Shown one piece after another: positions 1-5,254 of a stretch of DNA of 6,129 nucleotides; positions within the stretch are counted from its first letter, which is position 1, and every line of letters starts with the position of its first letter. Where the stretch lies: contig CAZJFC010000087.1 of the NCBI GenBank assembly GCA_964545245.1, forward strand, positions 1 through 6,129, read 5' to 3'. Origin of the DNA: CAZJFC01 sp964545245 (lineage in GTDB: Bacteria > Pseudomonadota > Alphaproteobacteria > Rickettsiales > 21-14-0-20-44-7). The notes beneath the pieces were generated by a model. That model did no database searches. It saw only the letters and a list, made by a program, of their open reading frames with translations, and was not told the DNA's origin. A program made the translations under genes and the position numbers.

Positions 1-1
1 A

Positions 2-94
2 GTTGGGCTGATAGCGGCGGTCATTGCGCCGTTTTATTTCCTAAAAGAGATTGTTTGCGTGATTATGGAGCGGGGGAGAGGTAGTGGGGATTAG
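2..94 (+). CDS. Possible C-terminal end of an upstream membrane protein (partial)
   Basis: Frame 2 is open from the left edge to a TAG at 92-94. It encodes about 30 residues: a hydrophobic stretch (VGLIAAVIAPFYFL, then KEIVCVIM) followed by a short polar, charged tail ERGRGSGD. That pattern fits the last membrane segment and cytoplasmic tail of an integral membrane protein, but 30 residues are too few to name a family. Frame 1 is also open to 82-84 and gives a less protein-like peptide, so the frame choice is an inference. The stop codon lies within the first unit of the AGTT repeat array, so the original C-terminus may have been altered by repeat spread. Confidence 0.35.
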   Translation, partial: VGLIAAVIAPFYFLKEIVCVIMERGRGSGD

Positions 95-130
95 TTTTTT
101 AGTTTCTAGTTTCAGTTGTCAGTTTCAGTA
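92..130 (+). repeat. Left short-period repeat array (AGTT cores)
   Basis: A low-complexity tract with the core AGTT (typically YAGTTTC) beginning at 93, 101, 108, 114 and 121, with AGTA at 127. The spacing is 6 to 8 bp, so this is a degenerate array of period about 7. On the plus strand its units (TCAGTTG, TCAGTTT) resemble the minus-strand reading of the array at 240-281 (TCGGTAG, TCAGTAG), so the two arrays face each other across the palindrome at 151-217. No coding role is visible. Confidence 0.5.
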
Positions 131-150
131 ATTATCCCCCACCCTTCTCC

Positions 151-217
151 CGTCAGCCCCGCCTCCGAGCGGGGGTCTGGTTTGGGGGCCACCTCCCCGG
201 TCAAGCCGGGGATGACG
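151..217. repeat. 67-bp palindromic intergenic element
   Basis: The element is bounded by CGTCA (151-155) and TGACG (213-217) as inverted ends. It contains two GC-rich hairpins. The first is CCCCGC (157-162) pairing with GCGGGG (169-174) around a 6-nt loop. The second is TCCCCGG (194-200) pairing with CCGGGGA (206-212) around TCAAG. A weak GGT/ACC pairing (179-181 with 191-193) lies between them. The second hairpin read on the minus strand is close to the dispersed CGTCATCCCCGG-type repeats I know from many alphaproteobacteria. Neither hairpin is followed by a T-run, so neither is an intrinsic terminator, although folded in RNA they could stabilise a 3' end. Copy number in the genome cannot be seen here. 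Confidence 0.7.
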
Positions 218-239
218 ATGGAGGGAGCGGATATGCCCC

Positions 240-281
240 CTATTGGCTACCGGCCACAGACTACTGACTACCGACTAATTT
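240..281. repeat. Right heptad repeat array, six units in register
   Basis: Six consecutive 7-bp units in exact register start at 240, 247, 254, 261, 268 and 275. The loose consensus is CTACYGR (for example CTACCGG at 247, CTACTGA at 261, CTACCGA at 268). The outer units are more diverged (CTATTGG at 240, CTAATTT at 275). Read on the minus strand the units are TCGGTAG, TCAGTAG and so on, related to the left array at 92-130. It is intergenic and non-coding as far as I can see. Confidence 0.6.
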
Positions 282-370
282 TATGTTGCAAAAGAGCAAC
301 AAATTGCGAACTATTTTCAAAATACCTTGTAACCATCTGAATTATATCAGTTATAAATGACCCCAAAAAC
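282..370. other. AT-rich non-coding spacer
   Basis: This lies between the repeat block and the promoter. The only visible structure is a 6-bp hairpin, TGTTGC (284-289) with GCAACA (296-301) around AAAAGA, without a T-run on either side. I see no gene, no riboswitch-like fold and no convincing second promoter. Its AT-richness immediately upstream of the -35 box could help RNA polymerase binding. Together with the flanking repeats and leader it forms the gene-free stretch from 95 to 537. Confidence 0.4.
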
Positions 371-400
371 TTGACAAAACCGGGGGTTGTGTGGTATTAT
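371..400 (+). promoter_or_regulatory. Strong sigma70-type promoter upstream of elbB
   Basis: A perfect -35 box TTGACA (371-376) is separated by 18 bp from a near-consensus -10 box TATTAT (395-400). Transcription would start near 406-408. It faces the elbB-SemiSWEET-slt-tauE-hemH cluster and is the best promoter I can see in the window. The terminator at 434-458 would meet polymerase after only about 50 nucleotides. The 18-bp spacer is one longer than the ideal. Confidence 0.7.
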
Positions 401-433
401 GGTAATTGTAAGATGAGAGAGGTGGGTTCCGAG

Positions 434-458
434 GGAGATATTGTTATCTCCTTTTTTT
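434..458 (+). terminator. Intrinsic terminator (possible attenuator) in the elbB leader
   Basis: GGAGATA (434-440) pairs perfectly with TATCTCC (445-451) around the loop TTGT, followed immediately by seven Ts (452-458): the classic Rho-independent form on the plus strand. It is one-directional, since the minus strand lacks a T-run after the stem. It could end transcripts arriving from upstream, but it lies downstream of the strong promoter at 371-400, so it would also act on the elbB transcript. A competing helix is possible between AGGGA (432-436) and TCCCT (461-465), which shares bases with the terminator stem. Confidence 0.7.
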
Positions 459-525
459 ATTCCCTGGTAAACTTCCATCCCCACACACAAAACATTCATA
501 AAAAACCATTTAAAAACAACATTAT

Positions 526-530
526 AAAGG
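526..530 (+). promoter_or_regulatory. Ribosome binding site of elbB
   Basis: AAAGG ends 7 nt before the ATG at 538, a standard Shine-Dalgarno spacing. It supports the start chosen for elbB. The surrounding leader (459-525) is A-rich and looks unstructured, which favours ribosome access. Confidence 0.6.
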
Positions 531-537
531 TTCAACC

Positions 538-1188
538 ATGAGCAAAAAAGTAGCAGTAATCCTTGCAGGCTGCGGCCATCTGGACGGGGCGGAAATCCGC
601 GAAGCCGTCCTTGCGCTTTATTTCCTTGATAAACACGGCGCGGAAACCCAGTGCTTCGCCCCTGACATCAAACAGCATGACGTCGTCAACCACCTCACCG
701 GCGAGGCTGTCAATGAAGAACGCAACGTGCTGCAAGAAGCGGCGCGGATAGCGCGCGGGAAAATCCGCAGCCTTAACGAACTTAACGCGGATGAGTTTGA
801 CGCGGTTGTGCTCCCCGGCGGTTATGGCGTGGCGAAAAACCTTTCCGACCTTGCGCTGAAAGGCGCGGAGGCAAAAGCCCTGCCCGCTTATGAGAAAGGG
901 CTAAAGGCCTTCAACGAAGCCGGAAAACCGATCGGCGCGATCTGCATCGCCCCTGCCGTGCTGGTTGCCGCACTCACCAAGGGAACCGTCACCATAGGGG
1001 AAGACAAAGGCACTGCCGAGGTTATCCAGAAACTCGGCGGCAAGCACCTCAACTGCGCCACCAATGAAATCTGCATCGATGAGGAAGAAAAAATCGTTTC
1101 CACCTCCGCCTATATGCGCGACGACAAGCTTGCAAAAATCGGCGAAGGCATCGAATCGCTGGTCAAAAAAGTGCTGGCTTTAGCCTAG
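538..1188 (+). CDS. elbB: Isoprenoid biosynthesis glyoxalase ElbB, DJ-1/PfpI family
   Basis: A 216-residue cytosolic protein of the DJ-1/PfpI superfamily, essentially the length of E. coli ElbB (about 217). Visible ElbB hallmarks are the N-terminal strand and GCGHLDGAEIREA motif (residues 11-23, with Glu19/Glu22 as candidate active-site acids), FAPD and HLTGEA further on, the VLPGGYGVAKNLS segment, and the nucleophile elbow AICIAPAVL with the likely catalytic Cys136. ElbB was linked to isoprenoid/carotenoid yield in E. coli, and family members convert small dicarbonyls such as glyoxal to hydroxy acids. The physiological substrate is not established. The ATG at 538 has a good ribosome site (526-530) and an N-terminus matching the family. 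It is the first gene of the plus-strand cluster, 19 bp before the SemiSWEET gene, with the promoter and attenuator-like terminator upstream. Confidence 0.93.
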   Translation: MSKKVAVILAGCGHLDGAEIREAVLALYFLDKHGAETQCFAPDIKQHDVVNHLTGEAVNEERNVLQEAARIARGKIRSLNELNADEFDAVVLPGGYGVAKNLSDLALKGAEAKALPAYEKGLKAFNEAGKPIGAICIAPAVLVAALTKGTVTIGEDKGTAEVIQKLGGKHLNCATNEICIDEEEKIVSTSAYMRDDKLAKIGEGIESLVKKVLALA

Positions 1189-1207
1189 TTATCTGGTATC
1201 TGTCTTC

Positions 1208-1465
1208 ATGCTTATGGAAGACATACTGGGCTATATTGCCGGGACGCTGACAACGCTCTGTTTCGTTCCGCAGGCAATCAAGATAATCCGCGAAAAACAA
1301 ACCGCAGGAGTATCCCTCAGCACATATATCATTTTCTCTGCCGGCGTCTCAATCTGGTTCGCCTACGGCCTTGCCATAAACAGCAGGCCGATAATCCTGT
1401 TCAACATAATTACGCTTTCCATTACCGCGATAATTATCTACAACCTTGTGAAATACCGAAAATAA
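1208..1465 (+). CDS. SemiSWEET family sugar transporter subunit (MtN3/PQ-loop)
   Basis: An 85-residue protein with three predicted membrane helices (about residues 6-23, 38-56 and 62-80) and the PQ-loop signature FVPQ in helix 1 (Pro21-Gln22), followed by KIIREKQTAGVSLSTY, GVSIWFAYG and a third helix ending in a basic tail. Length and order match bacterial SemiSWEETs, which dimerise in the inner membrane to form a facilitative sugar channel. The substrate cannot be told from sequence. The ATG at 1208 has no clear ribosome site. A second ATG at 1214 (two codons later) gives MEDILGYI and is equally plausible. Its stop overlaps the slt start by one base (TAATG, 1463-1467), so translation of the lytic transglycosylase is probably coupled to it. 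The function call rests on the motif and topology. Confidence 0.88.
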   Translation: MLMEDILGYIAGTLTTLCFVPQAIKIIREKQTAGVSLSTYIIFSAGVSIWFAYGLAINSRPIILFNIITLSITAIIIYNLVKYRK

Positions 1466-2973
1466 TGTCCAAGCAACCAATCATAAAATTCGCACTGGCC
1501 AAATCTGTACTGGTAATAGCGGTCTTTTTTACCCTCACCGCCACCGCCTCGGCGCTTGATTTCTCCGGCCTCGGCCTTTCCGGCTCCGACAGGCAGATAG
1601 CAAAACGCGCGGCGGAAGCCTCATCACGCGGCAACTACGCCGAAGCAAGGAAAATCGCCAGTGAGGCGCGGGATAAAATCATCTATAAGATCATCCTGTG
1701 GAGGGAGTTCAAGGAAGCCCGCACCACCAGTTCGCAGGACATCATGGCCTTCCTCGACAGCAACCAGAACTGGCCATTGCGCGACACTTTCAGGAGAAGG
1801 CTCGGCATCTCCATCCCCACCGACAAAAGAAGCTCGGAATGGCGTTCCTATGCCTCAAAAGCGAGGGATTACCTCGAAGCCGGGCAGAAAACCCGCGCCT
1901 ATGAAACCATCCGCGGGCGCTATAAAAACCTCACCGGGGAAAGCCGCGCCGACGCGCTCTGGCTCTCCGGCTGGATAAATTTGCGCCACCTGAAAAAACC
2001 GAAAGAAGCCATCTTCTATTTCGAGCAGATGTTCGCCGACGTCAAGCTGCCGGTAAGCAAAAGCCGCGCCGCGTATTGGGCGGGGCGAGCGCATGAAGCC
2101 GCCGGGAACAGCAGCAAGGCAAACACGTGGTATAAGGAATCCGCGCGGCATTATACGTGGTTTTACGGCCAGCTTGCCACGCTGAAACTCAACAAGAACC
2201 ATGTGCTGAAACTGCCGGATTACCCGCCGCCGGATTATCTTGACGCGAAGAACTTCCTCACCGATGAACGCATCCGCGCCGCGAAAATCCTTGATGACCT
2301 TGGCGATGGCAGTAATGCGAGGCTGTTCCTTATCACCTACATGTCGGAAATGGAACGTACGGTTTCGGATTACCTGCTTATCGTGCTGCTCGCCCAGCAA
2401 ACCACCAATTATGAGTGGGCGGTGATGGCGGGGAAAAAGGCCGCCGAGCTTGGTGTCCATATCCCCCATGCCAATTTTCCTATCCTCTCTTACACCCCGC
2501 CGGCGCCGGAAAAAGCGTTGATGATGGCGATCATCCGGCAGGAAAGCATGCTCAACCGCTTCGCCAAAAGCCCGGTGGGCGCAACCGGCATGATGCAACT
2601 CATGCCCGGAACCGCGCAGAACGTAGCCAAAATGATGAACGTGCGCTATAGCCCGGAAATGCTTTACGACAAGGATTATAACATGATGCTCGGCAGCTAT
2701 TACATCGCCAAGCGCGTGAATGATTTCAACGGTTCATACATACTCGCCATCGCCTCATATAACGCAGGAATCGGCAATGTGAGCAACTGGCTGAAGCGCT
2801 TCGGCGACCCGCGCCGCATGAACCTTGAGGAAACGATCGACTGGATGGAGTCCATCCCGTTCATGGAAACGCGGAATTATGTCCAGCGTGTGGCTGAATC
2901 GGTGCAGGTTTACCGCGCAAGGCTCAATAACGGCAGCGCAAGGCTGGCGCTGGCGGAAGATTTAAGAAGGTGA
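1465..2973 (+). CDS. slt: Soluble lytic murein transglycosylase, Slt70-like (GH23)
   Basis: A 502-residue periplasmic enzyme that cleaves peptidoglycan glycan strands to 1,6-anhydro-muropeptides. Residues 1-30 form a signal peptide: basic start, hydrophobic core LVIAVFFTLTATA, probable cleavage after ASA at residue 30, with no lipobox Cys. Residues about 40-340 are helical repeats of the Slt superhelix, including the linker hallmarks RAAYWAGRAHEAAG (202-215) and FYGQLA (233-238). The C-terminal catalytic domain has IIRQES with catalytic Glu360, then GATGMMQLMPGTA (372-384), SYNAGIGN around Tyr432 and the late ETRNYVQRV motif. All catalytic motifs are intact. At 502 residues it is shorter than E. 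coli Slt70 (about 620 mature), with a reduced N-terminal helical part. It lacks its own ribosome site and starts at the TAATG overlap with the SemiSWEET gene. The symbol is by family resemblance. Confidence 0.93.
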   Translation: MSKQPIIKFALAKSVLVIAVFFTLTATASALDFSGLGLSGSDRQIAKRAAEASSRGNYAEARKIASEARDKIIYKIILWREFKEARTTSSQDIMAFLDSNQNWPLRDTFRRRLGISIPTDKRSSEWRSYASKARDYLEAGQKTRAYETIRGRYKNLTGESRADALWLSGWINLRHLKKPKEAIFYFEQMFADVKLPVSKSRAAYWAGRAHEAAGNSSKANTWYKESARHYTWFYGQLATLKLNKNHVLKLPDYPPPDYLDAKNFLTDERIRAAKILDDLGDGSNARLFLITYMSEMERTVSDYLLIVLLAQQTTNYEWAVMAGKKAAELGVHIPHANFPILSYTPPAPEKALMMAIIRQESMLNRFAKSPVGATGMMQLMPGTAQNVAKMMNVRYSPEMLYDKDYNMMLGSYYIAKRVNDFNGSYILAIASYNAGIGNVSNWLKRFGDPRRMNLEETIDWMESIPFMETRNYVQRVAESVQVYRARLNNGSARLALAEDLRR

Positions 2974-2987
2974 TATAACTTAGCCGT

Positions 2988-2991
2988 AAGG
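2988..2991 (+). promoter_or_regulatory. Ribosome binding site of the TauE/SafE gene
   Basis: AAGG ends 7 nt before the ATG at 2999. It sits in the 25-bp gap after the slt stop. With the hydrophobic N-terminus that follows, it decides the start of the permease gene. Confidence 0.5.
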
Positions 2992-2998
2992 TTGGATT

Positions 2999-3907
2999 AT
3001 GCAGATATACCTGCCCATTGCGGAACTGCCGGTTGATATTTTCAGCATCCTCGCGCTCGGCCTCGGCGCTGGCTTCCTCGCCGGGATGTTCGGTATCGGC
3101 GGCGGGTTCATCATGACCCCGATGCTGATGTTCATGGGGATCCCTCCCGCTGTGGCCGTGGCAACCTCGGCAAACCAGATCATCGCCTCGTCGGTTTCCG
3201 GCTTCACCGCACATAACCGCCGCAAGAATGTCGATTTCAAAATGGGTAATTTCCTGCTTATCGGCGGGTTCCTTGGCTCCATGCTTGGCACAAAAGTTTT
3301 CTCCTCGCTCAAGAACGCCGGGCAGATTGACGTTATAATTTCCGGGTTTTATGTGGTGTTCCTCGGCGGGATCGGGGCGTTGATGGCTTATGAATCGATC
3401 AGCTCCATATTGCGCCGCTCGCTTGGCGTGCCGCCGCGCCAGAAGAAAGAACGCAAATGGCAGGATAATTTCCCGTGGAAGGTCGACTTCCCGCATTCCG
3501 ACATGACGCTCAGCGGCATTTTGCCTATCGGTATCGGGTTTTTCAGCGGCATTCTTGTTGCGTTGCTCGGCATCGGCGGCGGCTTCCTCATCATCCCGGC
3601 GATGATCTACATCCTCCGCATGCCAAGCTCGCTGGTTATCGGAACCTCGCTCTACCAGATGATAACCATCACCGCCGCAACCAGTTTCTTCCACGCCTAT
3701 TACTCGCAGACCGTTGATGTGGTGCTGGCGGTGCTGCTGCTTGTCGGCTCGGTCGTCGGCGCGCAATATGGCACGCGGGTAAGCTACAAACTCCCCGCGG
3801 AAAACATGCGCGGGCTGCTCGCCGTGATGATCCTTGCCCTTTCGGCCAAAATGGCCATGAACCTGCTTGTTACCCCTGTCAACCCTTTCACCGTTACGAA
3901 AATATAA
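2999..3907 (+). CDS. TauE/SafE family (sulfite exporter-like) membrane permease
   Basis: A 302-residue polytopic inner-membrane protein with two homologous halves. The family glycine motif appears twice: GIGGGFIMTP (residues 32-41), followed by MGIPPAVAVATSANQI, and GIGGGFLIIP (191-200), followed by MPSSLVIGTSLYQM. The 159-residue offset shows the internal duplication typical of the DUF81/TauE family. About eight membrane helices are expected. Between the halves is a basic, soluble loop (about 139-170, including RQKKERKWQ) that should face the cytoplasm. Family members are proposed to export sulfite, sulfoacetate or related organosulfur anions. The actual substrate is unknown here, as no sulfur-metabolism gene is adjacent. 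It has its own ribosome site at 2988-2991, and its stop overlaps the hemH start by one base (TAATG, 3905-3909), suggesting coupled translation. Confidence 0.92.
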   Translation: MQIYLPIAELPVDIFSILALGLGAGFLAGMFGIGGGFIMTPMLMFMGIPPAVAVATSANQIIASSVSGFTAHNRRKNVDFKMGNFLLIGGFLGSMLGTKVFSSLKNAGQIDVIISGFYVVFLGGIGALMAYESISSILRRSLGVPPRQKKERKWQDNFPWKVDFPHSDMTLSGILPIGIGFFSGILVALLGIGGGFLIIPAMIYILRMPSSLVIGTSLYQMITITAATSFFHAYYSQTVDVVLAVLLLVGSVVGAQYGTRVSYKLPAENMRGLLAVMILALSAKMAMNLLVTPVNPFTVTKI

Positions 3908-4866
3908 TGAAAACCGCTGTTATCCTGTTCAACCTTGGCGGCCCGGACTCGCCTGAATCCGTGAAGCCGTTCCTGTTCAACCTGTTCAACGACAAGGCCA
4001 TCATCGGTGCGCCGCAGCCAATCCGCTTTCTGCTCGCGAAGTTCATTTCCTCGCGGCGCAATAAAAAAGCGCAGGGGATTTATGCGCAGATCGGCGGGAA
4101 GTCGCCAATCGTTGGGCTTACCGAGGCGCAGGCGAAAGCCTTGGAAACCGGGCTTGGCGAAGGTTATAAGGTTTTTGTGTGCATGAGGTACTGGCATCCG
4201 ATGAGCCGCGAAGTCGCCGCGAAAGTGAAGGAATACGCGCCGGATAAAATCATCCTCCTGCCGCTTTATCCGCAATATTCCAGCACTACTACGGGTTCTT
4301 CGGTGAAGGATTTCCTTAAGAGCTTTGGCGCGGAAGGGCAAGCTTCATGTTGCGCCGGGGAGCATACGCACAAGCCGGAAATTGTTACTGTCCACAGCTA
4401 TCCGGCCGAGGAAAACTTCATTGCCGCCCATGTTGATTTGCTGAAAGATGCGGTAGAGAAATATCCCGGCGCACGCGTCCTGTTCTCCGCGCACGGGCTG
4501 CCAAAAAAGGTGATCGACGCAGGCGACCCATACCAGAAACAGGTGGAGGAAACCTCCGCCGCGGTTGCCGGGAAGCTTGGCCTCAAGGATTGGGTGGTGT
4601 GCTACCAGAGCAAGGTTGGTCCGCTGGAATGGATCGGCCCTAGCACTGAAGATGAAATCTCCCGCACCGCGAAGGATGGGAAGGACATAATTCTCACGCC
4701 AATTGCATTTGTTTCTGAACATTCAGAAACGTTGGTTGAATTAGATATACAATTCAAAGAACTGGCCGATGAACTTAGAGTGAAAAATTATATCAGGATA
4801 CCGGCTTTGGGAACCCATCCGCTGTTTATAAAATCACTTGCGGAGTTGTGCCGGAAATCTAGTTAA
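3907..4866 (+). CDS. hemH: Ferrochelatase
   Basis: A 319-residue cytosolic or membrane-associated enzyme that inserts Fe2+ into protoporphyrin IX, the last step of protohaem synthesis. Visible motifs: N-terminal AVILFNLGGPDSPE, the KSPI segment, MRYWHP, the substrate-pocket stretch LLPLYPQYSSTTTGSS, FSAHGLP with metal-binding His196, QSKVGPLEWIGPSTEDEI, and VSEHSETLVELD with the conserved catalytic Glu274. Length fits the family and the active site is complete. Between TTTGSS and the next conserved block is an insert-like stretch with Cys148-Cys149 and His153/His155, unusual to my eye. Some bacterial ferrochelatases carry a [2Fe-2S] cluster, but the four-Cys arrangement is not seen here. The last 170 bp are clearly AT-richer. 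It starts at a TAATG overlap with the permease and ends in an 8-bp convergent overlap with the minus-strand gene at 4859-5248. No terminator is evident directly after it. Confidence 0.95.
   Translation: MKTAVILFNLGGPDSPESVKPFLFNLFNDKAIIGAPQPIRFLLAKFISSRRNKKAQGIYAQIGGKSPIVGLTEAQAKALETGLGEGYKVFVCMRYWHPMSREVAAKVKEYAPDKIILLPLYPQYSSTTTGSSVKDFLKSFGAEGQASCCAGEHTHKPEIVTVHSYPAEENFIAAHVDLLKDAVEKYPGARVLFSAHGLPKKVIDAGDPYQKQVEETSAAVAGKLGLKDWVVCYQSKVGPLEWIGPSTEDEISRTAKDGKDIILTPIAFVSEHSETLVELDIQFKELADELRVKNYIRIPALGTHPLFIKSLAELCRKSS
4711..4757. repeat. Two adjacent perfect inverted repeats inside hemH
   Basis: The first has arms GTTTCTGAA (4711-4719) and TTCAGAAAC (4722-4730) with a 2-bp spacer. The second has arms TTGAATT (4736-4742) and AATTCAA (4751-4757) around an 8-nt loop. 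Only 5 bp separate them. The first encodes the active-site VSEHSET residues, whose mirror-like order (Ser-Glu-His-Ser-Glu) makes some symmetry expected. The second has no such excuse. Neither is followed by a T-run. A regulatory role is possible but unproven. Confidence 0.4.
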
Positions 4867-5248
4867 GACCGTAACCCAAACCGGTTTTTGTTAAACCCGG
4901 CTCATCTGAAAGTTTCACAAGTCCTGCTAGCTTCCGTTCTTCTTCCACTTCTTCGTGTACTGCTTCAAGAAAAGTATAGAAGCTATTGGAATTACTGGGA
5001 AATATTTTTATCTGCCGATTGTGGCTGTCGCATATTACCCGGATATCTACCCCATCACAATCACGCGCAATCAGGGAAAGGTGGCGCGAAACTTCCTGAA
5101 TCGGAGCCTTTTTACTGGTATATGGGATAGCGATACCCTTCAGGCTTTCATCATACTTGTTCTGCACTTCGCGCACGGATGTGAGAAAAACAGTAAGCAA
5201 TTCACTTATTGCCGCAATTAATAACGGAACTGTATAACCTGCCTTCAT
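4859..5248 (-). CDS. Hypothetical protein, 129 residues, downstream of alaS
   Basis: I do not recognise a family. The N-terminus has a hydrophobic, partly amphipathic segment (about residues 5-25, VPLLIAAISELLTVFLTSV) that could be a signal anchor or a buried helix. Then comes a mixed region with strand-like stretches (GVDIRVICDS, RQIKIFP), a strongly acidic helix (LEAVHEEVEEERKLAGL, about 92-108) and a Gly-rich end GLTKTGLGYGLN. Codon choice and amino-acid balance look like real coding sequence, but the gene is AT-richer than its neighbours. An in-frame TAA at 5258-5260 fixes ATG 5248 as the first possible start. No Shine-Dalgarno is visible, and the ATG lies in a small hairpin loop. It follows alaS by 26 bp on the same strand, so it is probably read from the alaS transcript, and it overlaps the hemH end by 8 bp convergently. 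It could also be a lineage-specific or decaying gene. Confidence 0.6.
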   Translation of the reverse strand: MKAGYTVPLLIAAISELLTVFLTSVREVQNKYDESLKGIAIPYTSKKAPIQEVSRHLSLIARDCDGVDIRVICDSHNRQIKIFPSNSNSFYTFLEAVHEEVEEERKLAGLVKLSDEPGLTKTGLGYGLN

Positions 5249-5254
5249 TAAGGC
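5241..5254. promoter_or_regulatory. Small hairpin around the start codon of the 129-residue gene
   Basis: GCCTT (5241-5245) and AAGGC (5250-5254) pair around a 4-nt loop that, on the minus strand, reads AATG and contains the start codon at 5248-5246. On the plus strand the hairpin is followed by TTTTTA (5255-5260), which resembles a weak intrinsic terminator that could stop plus-strand transcripts continuing past hemH. The stem is only 5 bp, so either role is tentative. Confidence 0.3.

Noticed and set aside
284..301. Hairpin TGTTGC/GCAACA as a terminator
   Set aside because: The stem is short with two A-T pairs and no T-run follows on either strand.
116..340. A 74-codon plus-strand open frame
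   Set aside because: It runs straight through the palindromic element and heptad array. Its peptide (with PVKPGMT) is the translation of the repeat, a well-known type of false hypothetical protein in alphaproteobacteria.
347..535. A 62-codon minus-strand open frame over the elbB leader
   Set aside because: It covers the promoter, terminator and A-rich leader, and has no family resemblance or context.
1855..2598. A 247-codon minus-strand open frame
   Set aside because: It lies fully antisense to the well-supported lytic transglycosylase. Its His/Arg-rich composition is typical of an antisense shadow in GC-rich DNA.
2924..3766. A 280-codon minus-strand open frame
   Set aside because: It is antisense to the TauE/SafE gene, with a low-complexity, charged composition (His, Arg, Asp and Glu) and no recognisable motif.
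3784..4341. A 185-codon minus-strand open frame across the tauE/hemH junction
   Set aside because: It is antisense to two strongly conserved genes and has no motif of its own.
4878..4904. AAACCGGTTT palindrome followed by Ts after hemH as a terminator
   Set aside because: The 10-bp palindrome has no room for a loop. The alternative CCGG stem has a bulge and no T-run after it, and the sequence codes for the end of the minus-strand gene.
4888..5221. Plus-strand open frames of 80 and 88 codons
   Set aside because: They are opposite the 129-residue minus-strand gene, whose residue balance and codon use are more protein-like and which sits co-directionally behind alaS.
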